In this document: piece after piece, positions 1 through 11,304 of the stretch
How the letters are laid out: every line of letters starts with the position of its first letter
Position numbering within the stretch: the first letter of the stretch is position 1
Source of the DNA: Mycobacterium nebraskense
GTDB lineage: Bacteria; Actinomycetota; Actinomycetes; Mycobacteriales; Mycobacteriaceae
Direction of reading: 5' to 3'
Assembly (NCBI RefSeq): GCF_002102255.1
Contig: NZ_LQPH01000010.1
Location: 1-62,842 of the forward strand
DNA length: 62,842 bases
Program-made: the position numbers and the translations under genes
The notes under the pieces: model-generated
The model's input: the letters and a program-made list of their open reading frames with translations, nothing else
Told to the model about the DNA's origin: nothing
Database searches by the model: none

Positions 1-63
1 CTGACCTACCTCGGCGGCGTCACCCTGGCCGCCATCATCACCTACCACCGCGTCCACAATTAA
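1..63 (+). CDS. C-terminal tail of an unknown protein (5' end outside window)
   Basis: An open frame enters from the left edge and ends with TAA at 61-63. The 20 visible residues start LTYLGGVTLAAIITYH and end in VHN. The first half is hydrophobic and could be the end of a membrane segment. Nothing here identifies the family. The next gene starts about 100 bases downstream on the same strand. Confidence 0.5.
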   Translation: MTYLGGVTLAAIITYHRVHN

Positions 64-160
64 CAGACACGGCCTAGCCGCACCTATCGGCCACCGTGGC
101 GGCGGCGAGCGTGCACAATGCATCGGAGGTGTTTCGCCCGCTCAACCTCGGGTAAGGACG

Positions 161-2530
161 GTGGTCGTGACGACTTCGGCCGGCAAGCTGCGCATCCCCC
201 TTTCGGTCGGGGACATCGTCAAGCGTGTGTTCCTGGGAAAGCCCCTGATCACTGAGGACATCGCCTCCGAAAAGTTGTCGAATCCGGTTGCCCTGGGCGC
301 GCTTTCGCCGGATGCGGTGTCCTCGGTCGCCTATGGTCCGGAGCAGATCCTGATCGAATTGCTGCCGCATGCCGGGCTGGCCGCCTTCCTGCTGTTGCTT
401 CCCATCACCGGTGTCATCCTGCTGATCCTGGTGCTGGTGGCCGCCTCGTACCGGCAGGTGGTCATGGCCTACACCCGGGCGGGCGGCTCGTACATCGTCG
501 CGCGCGACAACTTCGGCCCCCGGGTGGCGCAAATCGCCGCCGCGGCGCTGCTGATCGACTACGTCGTCACCGTTGCGGTGCAATCGGCGGCCGGCACGGT
601 TGCGGTGGTGTCGGCCATCCCAGCGCTCGGCCCGTACAGTCTCGAACTCACGGTTGTTGTGGTGCTTGCCATCTGCTACGCGAACCTTCGTGGCTTGAAG
701 GAAGCGGGCCTGCCGTTCGCGGTGGCGACCTATTCCTTCGTCGTCATGGTCGGCCTGACCATCGTGGTCGGGGTGATTCGCGCGGCCATCGGGAATCTGC
801 CGATTTACGATCCCGCGCACATGGCCGGAACCGTGCCGGTTCACCAGGGCAACGGGTTGGTGCTCGGCGCCACGATTCTGGTGTTGCTGCGTGCGTTCGC
901 CAACGGAGGCTCGTCGCTGACGGGGGTGGAGGCCATCTCAAATACGGTCGACTACTTCCGAAAGCCTCAGGGCCGCAACGCACGCCGCGTGCTCACCGCC
1001 ATGGCCACGATCCTCGGCCTGCTGCTGGCCGGCGTCGCCTATCTGGCCCACGTCACCCACGCCACGCCCTATCTCACCGAATACCCGTCGGTCTTGTCGC
1101 AGATCGGCCGGGCCGTCTTCGGCAACGGCGTGATCGGCGACGTTTTCTACGTTCTGGTCCAGGCCGCGACCGCGGCCATCTTGTTCACCGGTGCGAACAC
1201 CAGTTTCAATGGATTCCCGGCGCTGGCCAGCTTCGTCGCCGAGGACCGCTTCCTGCCGCGCCAGCTCACCAAACGCGGCCACCGGCTGGTCTTCTCGAAC
1301 GGGATCATCACCCTGGCGGCGTTGTCGGTGCTGTTGCTGGTGGTGACCGGCGGCTCGGTCAACGCGCTGGTTCCGTTCTACGCGATCGGCGTGTTCACGG
1401 GGTTCTCGATGGCCGGCTACGGGATGACCAAGCATCACCTGACGCACCGCGAACCGGGATGGCGACGCCGCCTGGCGATCAACCTGTCCGCGGCGATCCT
1501 GTCGACAATCGTGGTGGGCATCTTCGCGGTGGCCAAATTCACCGAGGGCGCGTGGCTGGTAGTCATCGTCTTCCCCTCGCTGGTGTTCATTCTGATGCGG
1601 CTCAACCGCGAATACCGCGCCGAGGCAGCCATTCTCGAGATGTTCCGTACGGACCGTCCGGAGCTGGTGAAGTATGCGCGGCACCGCGCGTTCGTGTTCG
1701 TCGACTCGGTCGACCTGGCGGTGATCGAAGCGTTGCGCTACGGCAAGGGATTGCGGGCCGACGAGCTGACCGCCGTGCACTTCATGGTGGACCCGGCCCA
1801 CGCGGCGCAACTGCGAAAGCGCTGGGATCACTTCGGTCTCGACACCCCGCTGCGGGTCGTCGACTGCCCGGACCGGCGGATCATCCGGGCCGCGCAGCTG
1901 CTTGTCGCCAAGGCGCGCGACGAACAACCGCACACCAACGTGACGGTGCTGCTGCCGCGCCGGACGTTCGGGCGGCTGCTGGGCCGGCTGCTGCACGACC
2001 GCACCGCGGACAAGATCTCCAGCGCGGTGAGCCTGATCCCCGACGCGGCGGCGACGATCGTGCCCTACGACGTGGAATCGCGCATCAACGAGGCCTACCC
2101 CGACACCTTCGAGCAGCGGATCGCGCAGGAGATCGACAAGCTCGAAGCGTGGGTGTCCAGGGGGGAGGACGAGAAGGTGGACGCCTACGAGCACCCCGAG
2201 CGGCCGGCATCGGTGATCCTGGTGGCCGGCCTCATCTCGGGACAACGCGCCACCGTCGAAGGACGGGTCAACCAGGTCGAGGACGTCACCGACCGCGGGC
2301 GGACCTTTCGGCAGGTCGTCGTGGGGGACAACAGCGGGGAGATGACGGTCACCTTCCGTCCCGGCCATGGCGGCGCCGACATCCAGCCCGGCCAGCTATT
2401 GCGGATCACCGGAAAGGCCCGCCAGACCGGCAACCGGCCCATATCGATGGTCGATCCGATGTATCACGTGATCGAGGACCCCGCGAAGGTCGTCGACTCC
2501 GGCGAATCCGAGGAAGCCAGCAAAACGTGA
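161..2530 (+). CDS. APC-superfamily amino acid permease with C-terminal OB-fold domain
   Basis: A 789-residue predicted integral membrane transporter. The first ~480 residues form an APC core of about 12 hydrophobic segments, with the early signature LSPDAVSSVAYGPEQ and the TM6-like GVEAISN region. Residues ~490-690 are a soluble region resembling the cytoplasmic extension of large APC permeases. Residues ~690-775 look like an OB-fold, with the strand-rich stretch ATVEGRVNQVEDVTDRG followed by GEMTVTFRPG. Amino acid transport is the family expectation, and the substrate cannot be read from sequence. The start is a GTG preceded by a GGTAAGGA-like ribosome site. The OB-fold fusion is unusual and may sense a ligand or nucleic acid, which is inference. 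Confidence 0.85.
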   Translation: MVVTTSAGKLRIPLSVGDIVKRVFLGKPLITEDIASEKLSNPVALGALSPDAVSSVAYGPEQILIELLPHAGLAAFLLLLPITGVILLILVLVAASYRQVVMAYTRAGGSYIVARDNFGPRVAQIAAAALLIDYVVTVAVQSAAGTVAVVSAIPALGPYSLELTVVVVLAICYANLRGLKEAGLPFAVATYSFVVMVGLTIVVGVIRAAIGNLPIYDPAHMAGTVPVHQGNGLVLGATILVLLRAFANGGSSLTGVEAISNTVDYFRKPQGRNARRVLTAMATILGLLLAGVAYLAHVTHATPYLTEYPSVLSQIGRAVFGNGVIGDVFYVLVQAATAAILFTGANTSFNGFPALASFVAEDRFLPRQLTKRGHRLVFSNGIITLAALSVLLLVVTGGSVNALVPFYAIGVFTGFSMAGYGMTKHHLTHREPGWRRRLAINLSAAILSTIVVGIFAVAKFTEGAWLVVIVFPSLVFILMRLNREYRAEAAILEMFRTDRPELVKYARHRAFVFVDSVDLAVIEALRYGKGLRADELTAVHFMVDPAHAAQLRKRWDHFGLDTPLRVVDCPDRRIIRAAQLLVAKARDEQPHTNVTVLLPRRTFGRLLGRLLHDRTADKISSAVSLIPDAAATIVPYDVESRINEAYPDTFEQRIAQEIDKLEAWVSRGEDEKVDAYEHPERPASVILVAGLISGQRATVEGRVNQVEDVTDRGRTFRQVVVGDNSGEMTVTFRPGHGGADIQPGQLLRITGKARQTGNRPISMVDPMYHVIEDPAKVVDSGESEEASKT

Positions 2531-2668
2531 CGCCGCGCCGAACGATGGATTATCCCGCGCGGGCGAGTGTTCTGACGGCGCGACCGTACCGCGGAGCAAA
2601 TCCGGTGAATCGCGAATTTCTCTGGTAGTCATAGGCTTTCGTCATCTCCGGGCGGGCGCGCAGTCCGA

Positions 2669-5600
2669 ATGAAATCGACGGGCCGGACGTCAGACGGAGC
2701 CGAAAACGGCTTCGGAGGTGATGAGTGGAGCGCTGACGTAGTTGATGTCGGTAAGCTGACAGCCGCACGACTGCGCAACGCCGTTGGGGGAGAACAGGGG
2801 ACCTGCACTTTGCGTGCCGCAACCACCGCACCTGTTGCTGTTATCGGTCTGGCCTGCCGACTTCCCGGCGGCATCGATTCTCCGCAACAGCTGTGGGACG
2901 CGTTGTTGCGCGGCGACGATTTCGTGGGCGAGATTCCCGCCGACCGGTGGGACGCGGATTTGTACTACGACCCCGAACCCGGCGTGCCCGGCCGCTCGGT
3001 AACCCGGTGGGGCGCCTTCTTGGACGACGTCGGTGGCTTCGACTGCGATTTCTTCGGCATGACCGAGCGCGAAGCCACCGCGATCGACCCGCAACACCGC
3101 TTGCTGCTGGAAACGTCCTGGGACGCCATCGAGCACGCGGGCCTCGACCCCGCGCGTCTGTCCCACTCGCAGACCGGCGTCTTCGTCGGACTGACCCACG
3201 GCGACTACGAACTGTTGTCCGCCGACTGCGGTGCCGCCGAGGGGCCGTACGGATTCACCGGCACCAGCAACAGCTTCGCGTCCGGGCGGGTCGCCTACAC
3301 GCTGGGTCTGCACGGCCCGGCGGTCACCGTGGACACCGCGTGCTCGTCGGGCTTGATGGCCGTCCACCAGGCCTGCGGCAGCCTGGACAGCGGTGAAAGC
3401 GACTTCGCCCTGGCCGGCGGCGTCGTCGTGACACTCGAACCGCGGAAGTCCGTGTCGGGGTCGCTGCAAGGCATGTTGTCGCCGACCGGCCGCTGCCACG
3501 CCTTCGACGCGAAGGCCGACGGCTTCGTGTCCGGTGAGGGCTGCGCCATGCTGCTGCTCAAGCGGCTCGACGACGCGCAACGCGACGGGGATCGCATCCT
3601 GGCCGTTCTGCGCGGCACCGCAGCCAACCAGGACGGCCGCACCGTGAACATCGCGGCGCCGTCGGAAACCGCCCAGGTGGCGGTCTACCGAAAGGCCCTA
3701 GACGTCGCCGGCGTCGACGCCACCACGGTCGGCTTCGTCGAGGCGCACGGGACCGGCACCCCCGTCGGGGACCCGATCGAATACTCGAGCCTGGCCGCCG
3801 TGTACGGCACCGAGGGGCCCTGCGCGCTCGGCTCGGTGAAAACGAACTTCGGCCACATGCAGTCGACGTCCGGACCGTTGGGGTTGATGAAGGCGATCCT
3901 CGCTCTGCAGCACGGCATGGTGCCGCAGAACCTGCACTTCACCCGCTTGCCCGACGAGATGGCCCAAATCAAAACCGAACTGTTCGTGCCGCAGGCCAAC
4001 GCACCCTGGCCCACCGACGGCCGGCACCCGCGGCGCGCCGCGGTGTCGTCGTACGGGATGTCGGGCACCAACGTGCACGCCGTGCTGGAGCAGGCCCCCG
4101 TGGAGGCGCACGGGGAGCCGACGGCCGCGCCGGAGGGCGACGGGGCGTTGCTGTTTCCGGTGTCGGCCACGTCCGCGGAGCAACTGCGCGTCACGGCCGC
4201 CCGCCTCGCGGCTTGGGTCGACGAGCACGCCGGCGGTGCCGGCACCGCGGGCCTGCGGGATCTCGGCTACACCCTGGCGCGCCGACGCGCGCACCGGCCG
4301 GTGCGCGCGGTGGTCCCGGCGAGCGACTTCGGCGAGCTGAGCGCGGCCCTGCGCGACGTCGCCGAAAGCGACATCCCGTACGAGCCCGCCGTCGGGCAGG
4401 ACGACCTCGGGCCGGTGTGGGTGTTCTCCGGGCAGGGATCGCAGTGGCCGAAGATGGGCGCCGAACTCCTGGCGAACGAGCCGGTGTTCGCCGCCACGAT
4501 CGCCGCGGTGGAGCCGCTGATCGCCGAGGAATCGGGGTTCTCCGTCACCGAAGCCCTGTCGGCGCCGGAGGTGGTGACCGGTATCGACCGGGTGCAGCCG
4601 ACGATCTTCGCGATGCAGGTCGCGCTGGCCGAGACGATGAAGTCCTACGGCGTGCGTCCCGGCGCCGTCATCGGGCATTCGCTCGGTGAATCCGCGGCGG
4701 CGGTCGTCGCGGGCGGACTGTCGCTGCAAGACGGGGTGCGCGTCATTTGCCGCCGCTCGAGGCTGATGGCGCGGATCGCCGGTAGCGGCGCCATGGCATC
4801 GGTGGAACTGCCCGGCCAACAGGTGTTGTCGGAACTGTCCATTCGCGGAATCTCCGACGTCGTCCTCTCCGTGGTCGCCTCACCGACGTCGACGGTCGTC
4901 GGCGGCGACACGCAGTCGATCCGCGACCTGGTCGCGGCCTGGCAGGAGCAGGACGTGATGGCGCGCGAGGTGGCGGTGGACGTGGCCTCGCATTCGCCGC
5001 AGGTGGAGCCGATCCTCGACGAACTGGTGGAAGCCCTTGCCGGCCTCGAGCCGAGGGAGCCGGAGGTTCCCTACTACTCGGCGACGCTGTGGAACCCCCG
5101 CGAGCGGCCGTCGTTCACCGGCGACTACTGGGCCGAAAACCTGCGCTACACAGTGCGATTCGCGGCGGCCGTACAGGCCGCCCTCAAGGACGGCTTCCGT
5201 GTGTTCGGGGAGCTGGCGCCGCATCCGCTGCTCACCCACGCGGTCGAGCAGAACGCCGGCAGCCTGGACATGCCCATCGCGGCGCTGGCGGCCATGCGCC
5301 GGGAGCAAGACCTGCCCGTCGGCCTGCGTGGCTTCGTCGCCGACGTGCACAGCGCCGGTGGCGCGGTCGATTTTTCGGTGCAGTATCCGACCGGGCGCCT
5401 GGTGGACGCCCCGCTCCCGACGTGGACCCACCGCAGGCTGATGCTCAGCCGCGACTCGGTGGAGCAGGCGCACGGCGCCGCGGTCCAGGCCGTCCATCCG
5501 CTGCTCGGTGCGCACGTGCACCTGCACGAGGAACCCGAGCGCCACGTCTGGCAGGGCGACGTCGGCACCGAGGCGCACCCATGGCTCGGCGACCACCAAA

Positions 5601-8600
5601 TCCATCACGTCGCCGCGCTTCCCGGCGCCGCCTACTGCGAGATGGCGCTCGCCGCCGCGCGCGCCGCCCTCGGCGAACGGTCCGAGGTGTCAGACATCAC
5701 GTTCGAGCAGACGCTGTTGCTGGACGACCAGACGCGGGCATCGTCGGCGGCGACGGTTGCCGCGCCCGGCGTTCTCGAGTTCACGGTGGACACCCACGAT
5801 GAGGGCGAACGCGTTCGCCGGGCGGGCGCGGTCCTGCATGCCCTCAAAGGAGCGGACGAGTCCAAGCTGCGGCAGCCGCCCGCTCACGACATCGCTACGC
5901 TGATCGCCCATCACCCGTCCAGCGTGGACGGTGCCGAATTGCGAAAGGCCTTCGACGCGATCGGGATTCAGTACGGTCCGGCCTTCTCGGGTCTGGCCGC
6001 GGCGTTGGTCGCCGACGGGGACGTCGGCACGGTGCTCGCGGAGGTGGCGCTCCCCGGGGCGATCCGCTCCCAGCAGTCGGGCTACATCATCCACCCCGCT
6101 CTGCTGGACGCCTGCTTCCAGTCTGTCGTGGTCCATCCCGAGGTGCAGAAGGCGAGCGCCGGCGGCCTGCTGTTGCCGGTCGGCGTGCGCAGGTTGCGCA
6201 GCTATTCCTCGACGCGCAACGCGCAGTACTGCCTCGCCCGGGTGACGTCGTCTCGTCCCGGTGAGTGCGAAGCGGACCTCGACGTGCTGGACCAGTCCGG
6301 AACCGTGCTGCTGACCGTCGAGGGACTGCGGCTGGCCGGGGGCGTCTCCGAGCAGGAGCGGGCGCGCCGACTGCTCAACGAGCGGTTGTTGACCATCGAA
6401 TGGGAACCGCGGCAACTGCCGGATCCGTCCCGGGGCGAGCCGGGATCGTGGCTGTTGCTCAGCGCATGCGAGCCGACGGATCCGCTGACAGCGCAACTGA
6501 GCGAGGCATTGAATTCCGATGGCGCGCAATGCACCACGGTGTCCTTGCCGCTGGGGTCGGTGGAAACCGCACCGCTGCGCGCGCTGCTGTCCGGCAATGG
6601 TCTGGCCGCCTCGAATGGGCACGGGCCGCTCAAGGGCCTGACCGGTGTCGTCGTGGTGACCGCGCAACGGACCGGCGGCACCGACGAAACGCGGCGCGGC
6701 CGCGACTACGTGTCCCACCTGGTCGCCATCGCCCGCGAGCTCTCCGAGCTGCCCGGGGTGTCGCCCCGGCTTTTCGTGGTGACCAGGAACGCGGCGAACG
6801 TGGCCGCCGGTGATGTGGCCAACCTCGAACAGACCGGGCTGCGTGGACTGATGCGGGTGATCGATTCCGAGCACCCGCACCTGAGCGCCACCCAAATCGA
6901 CGTCGACGGGGCGACCGAATCCAAACACGTTGCGCTGCAGTGTAAGAGCGGCTCGGAAGAAGACGAGACCGCGTGGCGCCAAGGGCAGTGGTACACCGCG
7001 CGGCTGCGGCCGGGTCCGCTGCGTCCGGCCGAACGGCGGACCACGGTCGTCGATCACGAGCGGGACGGTATGCGCCTGCAGATCCGCACCCCGGGCGACC
7101 TCGAATCGCTGGAGTTCACCGCATTCGACCGCGTCCCGCCGGGACCGGGGGAGATCGAGGTAGCGGTCACCGCGTCCACCATCAACTTCGCCGATGTCCT
7201 GGTCGCCTTCGGTCGCTATCCGACCTTCGAGGGCTACCAACAACAGTTGGGTGGCGACTTCGCCGGTGTGGTGACCGCCGTCGGGCCCGATATCACCGAG
7301 CACAGGGTGGGCGACCGCGTCGGCGGCATGTCCCGCAACGGATGCTGGGGAACCTTCGTCATCGCCGACGCGCAGCACGCGGTCACCCTCCCGCCCGACA
7401 TGTCGCTGGGAGACGCCGCCGCGGTGCCCACCGCCTCGGCGACCGCCTGGTACGGCCTGCATGACCTGGCCCGCATCGCGCCGACCGACAAGGTGCTCAT
7501 CCACTCCGGCACCGGTGGCGTCGGACAGGCGGCCATCGCGATCGCCCGGGCCGCGGGCTGCGAGATCTTCGCCACCGCGGGCAGCCCGCAGCGTCGGCAA
7601 TTGCTGCGGGACATGGGGATTGACCACGTCTACGACTCGCGCAGCACGACGTTCGCCGACGAGATCCGCCGTGACACCGACGGATACGGCGTCGACGTGG
7701 TGCTCAACTCGCTGCCCGGGGCCGCGCAGCGCGCGGGAATCGACTTGCTGGCCTTCGGCGGGCGATTCATCGAGTTGGGCAAGCGCGACATCTACCGCGA
7801 CGCCCACCTCGGGCTGTTTCCGTTCCGCCGCAATCTGTCCCTGTTCGCCGTCGACGTGGCGCTGCTCACGTTCAGCCACCCCGAGACGGTTCGTCGCTTG
7901 TTGACCACCGTGTACCAACGCACGGCCGACGGCGAGCTGCCATTACCGCGGACCACGCACTACCCGATCCACGACGCGGCTGCCGCGGTCCGTCTGGTGG
8001 GTGCGGCCGGGCACACCGGCAAGGTGGTGCTCGACGTGCCGCGGGCGGGACGCAGCGTGGCCGCGGTCCCCCCGGAAAACGTGCGGCCGTTCCGCGCCGA
8101 CGGCGCCTACATCGTCACCGGTGGTACCGGCGGCCTGGGGCTGTTCTTGGCAGGTGAGATGGCCGCTCGAGGCGCCGGGCGGATCGTGCTCAACTCCCGT
8201 TCGGCGCCCAACGAGCAAGCGCGCCAAGCCATTGAGCGTCTGCGCGCCGGCGGGGCCGACATCGCGGTGGAGTGTGGCGACATCGCCGACCCGGGCACGG
8301 CCGAACGCCTGGTGGCGTGCGCGACCGCGACGGGATTGCCGGTACGCGGGGTGCTGCACGCGGCGGCGGTCGTCGAGGATGCCACGTTGACCAACGTCAC
8401 CGACGAACTGATCGACCGGTGCTGGGCGCCAAAGGTTTACGGAGCCTGGAATCTGCATCAAGCCTTGCAAGAAGGAAAAGCCGGGCAGCCGCTGGACTGG
8501 TTCTGCTCGTTCTCGTCGGCCGCCGCCCTGGTCGGCTCCCCGGGGCAGGGCGCATACGCGGCGGCGAACAGTTGGTTGGACGCGTTCGCGTACTGGCGGC

Positions 8601-9145
8601 GCACCCAGGGGCTACCGGGTAGCGCGATCGCCTGGGGCGCATGGTCCGAGGTCGGCCGCGCCACGGGCCTGGCCGAAGACGCCGGCATCGCGATCGAGCC
8701 GGCGGAGGGTTACCACGCGTTCGAATCCCTGCTGCGCTACGACCGCCCCTACTGCGGCTACGCGCCGATCATGGGCACGCCGTGGCTGGCCTCCTTCGTG
8801 CAACGCAGCCGGTTCGCTGAAGCGTTCCGGTCGATGGGCCACGGCAGGCCGGACGCGGGCAAATTCCTGGCCGAACTGAAGGCACTGCCCCGCGAGGAAT
8901 GGCCCACCGCCATCCGCCGGCTGGTGTCCGGCCAGATCAGCCTGTTGCTCAGGCGCACAATCGATCCCGATCGTCCGTTGTCCGACTATGGACTGGACTC
9001 ACTCGGCAATCTTGAGCTGCGAACCCGCATCGAAACCGAAACGGGTGTGCGCATCAGCCCCACCAAGATCACCACGGTTCGTGATTTGGCGGAGCATCTG
9101 TGCGACGAGTTGGCCGCCGCCGAAACCGCACGGTCGGCGTCCTGA
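2669..9145 (+). CDS. Iterative type I polyketide synthase, mycocerosic acid synthase-like (KS-AT-DH-ER-KR-ACP)
   Basis: A 2158-residue single-module, fully reducing PKS of the Mas/Pks2/Pks3-4 class, which makes methyl-branched fatty acids for trehalose or phthiocerol lipids. KS covers ~53-480 with the active-site Cys225 in DTACSSG, then [12 protein letters not shown] and KTNFGH. AT has GHSLGE with Ser671, and its VASH motif suggests methylmalonyl-CoA. DH (~943-1240) has HPWLGDH and [11 protein letters not shown] (~1477-1800) has [13 protein letters not shown] has TGGTGGLG at ~1814 and catalytic GAYAAANS near 1962. ACP carries Ser2111 in YGLDSLG. All catalytic motifs are intact. The ATG at 2669 lacks a good ribosome site. 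A TTG at 2810 after AGGGGACC, just before the KS, is an alternative. Position beside a FadD21-like ligase and pruC matches Mtb pks3/4. Confidence 0.93.
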   Translation: MKSTGRTSDGAENGFGGDEWSADVVDVGKLTAARLRNAVGGEQGTCTLRAATTAPVAVIGLACRLPGGIDSPQQLWDALLRGDDFVGEIPADRWDADLYYDPEPGVPGRSVTRWGAFLDDVGGFDCDFFGMTEREATAIDPQHRLLLETSWDAIEHAGLDPARLSHSQTGVFVGLTHGDYELLSADCGAAEGPYGFTGTSNSFASGRVAYTLGLHGPAVTVDTACSSGLMAVHQACGSLDSGESDFALAGGVVVTLEPRKSVSGSLQGMLSPTGRCHAFDAKADGFVSGEGCAMLLLKRLDDAQRDGDRILAVLRGTAANQDGRTVNIAAPSETAQVAVYRKALDVAGVDATTVGFVEAHGTGTPVGDPIEYSSLAAVYGTEGPCALGSVKTNFGHMQSTSGPLGLMKAILALQHGMVPQNLHFTRLPDEMAQIKTELFVPQANAPWPTDGRHPRRAAVSSYGMSGTNVHAVLEQAPVEAHGEPTAAPEGDGALLFPVSATSAEQLRVTAARLAAWVDEHAGGAGTAGLRDLGYTLARRRAHRPVRAVVPASDFGELSAALRDVAESDIPYEPAVGQDDLGPVWVFSGQGSQWPKMGAELLANEPVFAATIAAVEPLIAEESGFSVTEALSAPEVVTGIDRVQPTIFAMQVALAETMKSYGVRPGAVIGHSLGESAAAVVAGGLSLQDGVRVICRRSRLMARIAGSGAMASVELPGQQVLSELSIRGISDVVLSVVASPTSTVVGGDTQSIRDLVAAWQEQDVMAREVAVDVASHSPQVEPILDELVEALAGLEPREPEVPYYSATLWNPRERPSFTGDYWAENLRYTVRFAAAVQAALKDGFRVFGELAPHPLLTHAVEQNAGSLDMPIAALAAMRREQDLPVGLRGFVADVHSAGGAVDFSVQYPTGRLVDAPLPTWTHRRLMLSRDSVEQAHGAAVQAVHPLLGAHVHLHEEPERHVWQGDVGTEAHPWLGDHQIHHVAALPGAAYCEMALAAARAALGERSEVSDITFEQTLLLDDQTRASSAATVAAPGVLEFTVDTHDEGERVRRAGAVLHALKGADESKLRQPPAHDIATLIAHHPSSVDGAELRKAFDAIGIQYGPAFSGLAAALVADGDVGTVLAEVALPGAIRSQQSGYIIHPALLDACFQSVVVHPEVQKASAGGLLLPVGVRRLRSYSSTRNAQYCLARVTSSRPGECEADLDVLDQSGTVLLTVEGLRLAGGVSEQERARRLLNERLLTIEWEPRQLPDPSRGEPGSWLLLSACEPTDPLTAQLSEALNSDGAQCTTVSLPLGSVETAPLRALLSGNGLAASNGHGPLKGLTGVVVVTAQRTGGTDETRRGRDYVSHLVAIARELSELPGVSPRLFVVTRNAANVAAGDVANLEQTGLRGLMRVIDSEHPHLSATQIDVDGATESKHVALQCKSGSEEDETAWRQGQWYTARLRPGPLRPAERRTTVVDHERDGMRLQIRTPGDLESLEFTAFDRVPPGPGEIEVAVTASTINFADVLVAFGRYPTFEGYQQQLGGDFAGVVTAVGPDITEHRVGDRVGGMSRNGCWGTFVIADAQHAVTLPPDMSLGDAAAVPTASATAWYGLHDLARIAPTDKVLIHSGTGGVGQAAIAIARAAGCEIFATAGSPQRRQLLRDMGIDHVYDSRSTTFADEIRRDTDGYGVDVVLNSLPGAAQRAGIDLLAFGGRFIELGKRDIYRDAHLGLFPFRRNLSLFAVDVALLTFSHPETVRRLLTTVYQRTADGELPLPRTTHYPIHDAAAAVRLVGAAGHTGKVVLDVPRAGRSVAAVPPENVRPFRADGAYIVTGGTGGLGLFLAGEMAARGAGRIVLNSRSAPNEQARQAIERLRAGGADIAVECGDIADPGTAERLVACATATGLPVRGVLHAAAVVEDATLTNVTDELIDRCWAPKVYGAWNLHQALQEGKAGQPLDWFCSFSSAAALVGSPGQGAYAAANSWLDAFAYWRRTQGLPGSAIAWGAWSEVGRATGLAEDAGIAIEPAEGYHAFESLLRYDRPYCGYAPIMGTPWLASFVQRSRFAEAFRSMGHGRPDAGKFLAELKALPREEWPTAIRRLVSGQISLLLRRTIDPDRPLSDYGLDSLGNLELRTRIETETGVRISPTKITTVRDLAEHLCDELAAAETARSAS

Positions 9146-9344
9146 CCGCAGCCGCTTGAACCTGCGGGGCTGGGCGCAGGCACGTCGATACCGCCCTAAA
9201 CTGACCATCTTAACTTGTAGACTTGCTGAAGTCCGAATTGCTGATGGGCGGCGGGGGCTTGAGGTGCGCGAAAGATGCCAAGTGGCCGTTACGGTCTCGG
9301 TGGTCGGTGCCGATGGCGCGTGAGATTGCGGCGAGGAGCTGAGG

Positions 9345-10043
9345 ATGTCCGACAACATCACGTGGCACGAGCACCAGGTTTCTCGCGAGGCACGCGAACG
9401 GCTCAACGGTCACCGGGGTTGCGTCATCTGGTTCACCGGGCTGAGCGCCAGCGGTAAAAGCACGATCGCGAACATGGTCGAACAGAAGCTGTACGGGCGC
9501 GGCGTACGGAGTTATCTGCTGGACGGGGACAACGTCCGCCATGGGTTGAACGCCGGGCCCAACGTCTTGGAAGAGCGCCACGGAGCCGAGTTTGCGAAAC
9601 GGTTCGGTCTGGGATTTTCCGCCGAGGACCGTGAGGAGAACATCCGGCGCCTCGGGGCGGTCGCCAAGTTGTTCTGCGATGCCGGGGTCATCACCTTGAC
9701 GGCCTTCATCAGCCCCTACCGGCACGATCGCGACGCGGTTCGCGCCACTCTCGCGGAGGGCGATTTCCTGGAGATCTTCATCGATACGCCGATAGAGATT
9801 TGTGAGCAGCGTGATCCAAAGGGGCTGTACAAGAAGGCCCGGGCCGGTGAGATCAGGGGATTCACCGGAATCGACGACCCTTACGAAGCGCCGCTGAGGC
9901 CGGAGTTGCGGCTCGAGGGCGGCACGAAGGATGCGGACACGCTGGCCGAGGAAGTGGTCTCTCACCTGGAGCGGGCGGGCGTCATTCCCGCCCGCACACC
10001 CGCCGCCCAAGGGTTTGACACGCACCGCGAAGCGAGGGCATGA
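9345..10043 (+). CDS. cysC: Adenylylsulfate (APS) kinase
   Basis: A 232-residue stand-alone APS kinase that phosphorylates adenylylsulfate with ATP to give PAPS, the sulfuryl donor. Seen: the P-loop GLSASGKST at ~30-38, the APS-binding LLDGDNVRHGLN, the NIRRLGAVAKLF segment, FISPYRHDRD, and the C-terminal DPKGLYKKARAGEI with GIDDPYEAP, all typical of CysC. The ATG follows a GAGCTGAGG purine run. It lies about 200 bases after the PKS, and the ATP sulfurylase gene starts one base after its stop, so the two are surely co-transcribed. As I recall, mycobacteria normally make PAPS with a CysN-CysC fusion plus CysD, so a separate CysC beside a PKS suggests a dedicated supply. The end use is inference. 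Confidence 0.93.
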   Translation: MSDNITWHEHQVSREARERLNGHRGCVIWFTGLSASGKSTIANMVEQKLYGRGVRSYLLDGDNVRHGLNAGPNVLEERHGAEFAKRFGLGFSAEDREENIRRLGAVAKLFCDAGVITLTAFISPYRHDRDAVRATLAEGDFLEIFIDTPIEICEQRDPKGLYKKARAGEIRGFTGIDDPYEAPLRPELRLEGGTKDADTLAEEVVSHLERAGVIPARTPAAQGFDTHREARA

Positions 10044-10044
10044 G

Positions 10045-11304
10045 ATGAACTATCACGGTCATAACGGGAAACCGATCGTGGAAAGGGTGTCGACCCACGG
10101 CGCGGCTGCGCAGATCAAAGGCCTGCCGCTCGTGCCCATTTCGAAGGCGACCGCGCACGAGGTCATCAGCCTGTCCTACGGTTTCTTCACCCCGCTGACC
10201 GGGTTCATGGGCCGGCAAGAGGTCGACGGAACCCTGGACAAATTGCGGCTCCCGGACGGAACGCTGTGGAGCATCCCGATCGTGTTCGACGTCTCCGAGG
10301 AGGACATCGAGCGGCTCGACATACGAACGGGCAGCAGCGTGGTCCTGGAATATCTCGGGGCCCCGATGGCCATCTTCGAGGTCGCCGAGATCTATGAGTA
10401 CGACCTGGAGCGGATGGCCGAAAAGACCTACGGCACCTTGGACCCGCGGCACCCGGGCGTCAAAAAGACGCTGGGATATGCGAATCGGTTCATCGGCGGT
10501 GACATCACGCTCATCAACGAGCCGGTGTTCAACGAGCCGTTCAATAGTTTCTGGCTCACGCCCAAGCAGCACCTGGACGCCGTAGCGGAGAAAGACTGGA
10601 CGCACGTCGTCGCCCATCAGACCCGTAACGTCCCGCACACCGGCCACGAGGCGCTGATGAAGCAGGCGTGGCTGGCCGCGAACGAGGACATGCCCGTCGA
10701 CGACCTGAACACCGGCGTGCTCGTCAACGCCATCATCGGGCAGAAGCGGGTGGGGGACTACATCGACGAGGCGATCCTGCTGGCGCAGGACGAGCTGAGG
10801 AAGAGCGGGTACTTCCGCGAGGACGTCCACAAGGTGACCTTCACGCTGTGGGACATGCGGTATGCGGGACCGCGCGAGGCGATCTTCCATGCGATTTTGC
10901 GGACCAACCTCGGCTGCACGCACCACATGTTCGGGCGCGACCACGCCGGCGTCGGCGACTTCTACCGCCCCTACGACTCGCAGAACCTGCTGCAGCAACA
11001 CCGGTCGGAACTGGGCATCAAACCGGTGTTCCTGCGGGAGAACTGGTACTGCCCGGAATGCCGGGAGGTGACCAACTCGGCGCTCTGCGGTCACGACTCA
11101 CAGGCGCAAAGCTTCAGCGGCAGCCTGATCCGAAGCATCCTGACCGACGAGGTGAAGCCGACCCAGCAGGTCATGCGGCACGAGGTGTTCGAGGTCGTGC
11201 TGGAGTCCGCCGCGAAGTACGGCCAGGGCTCACCGTTCGTCACCGAGGAGTACCTGGCGGACAGGCCGCCGGTCTTTTCGTTGAACCAATTGGAGGACGC
11301 GTGA
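10045..11304 (+). CDS. sat: ATP sulfurylase (sulfate adenylyltransferase, homomeric Sat type)
   Basis: A 419-residue single-polypeptide ATP sulfurylase that makes APS from ATP and sulfate. It is unlike the CysDN heteromer usual in mycobacteria. An N-terminal PUA-like domain covers ~1-165. The catalytic domain has QTRNVPHTGH, a variant of the canonical QxRNPxHxxH loop, then FGRDHAGVGDFY. A CPEC...C cluster near 335-350 and SFSGSLIRSIL take the place of the usual Cys-rich and ISGT-R elements. The start is the ATG at 10045 with GAGGG upstream. Upstream in-frame codons lie inside cysC and are ignored. It ends in a GTGA overlap with the next small gene. With CysC it forms a complete sulfate-to-PAPS route. 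The shifted proline in the active-site loop marks a divergent subfamily. Confidence 0.92.
   Translation: MNYHGHNGKPIVERVSTHGAAAQIKGLPLVPISKATAHEVISLSYGFFTPLTGFMGRQEVDGTLDKLRLPDGTLWSIPIVFDVSEEDIERLDIRTGSSVVLEYLGAPMAIFEVAEIYEYDLERMAEKTYGTLDPRHPGVKKTLGYANRFIGGDITLINEPVFNEPFNSFWLTPKQHLDAVAEKDWTHVVAHQTRNVPHTGHEALMKQAWLAANEDMPVDDLNTGVLVNAIIGQKRVGDYIDEAILLAQDELRKSGYFREDVHKVTFTLWDMRYAGPREAIFHAILRTNLGCTHHMFGRDHAGVGDFYRPYDSQNLLQQHRSELGIKPVFLRENWYCPECREVTNSALCGHDSQAQSFSGSLIRSILTDEVKPTQQVMRHEVFEVVLESAAKYGQGSPFVTEEYLADRPPVFSLNQLEDA

Noticed and set aside
938..2368. A 476-codon antisense open frame in the permease gene
   Set aside because: Low-complexity Arg/His/Asp-rich translation complementary to a clear transporter.
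5690..7918. A 742-codon open frame antisense to the PKS
   Set aside because: A high-GC shadow of the PKS coding strand; its protein is Arg/Gln/His-rich with no family features.
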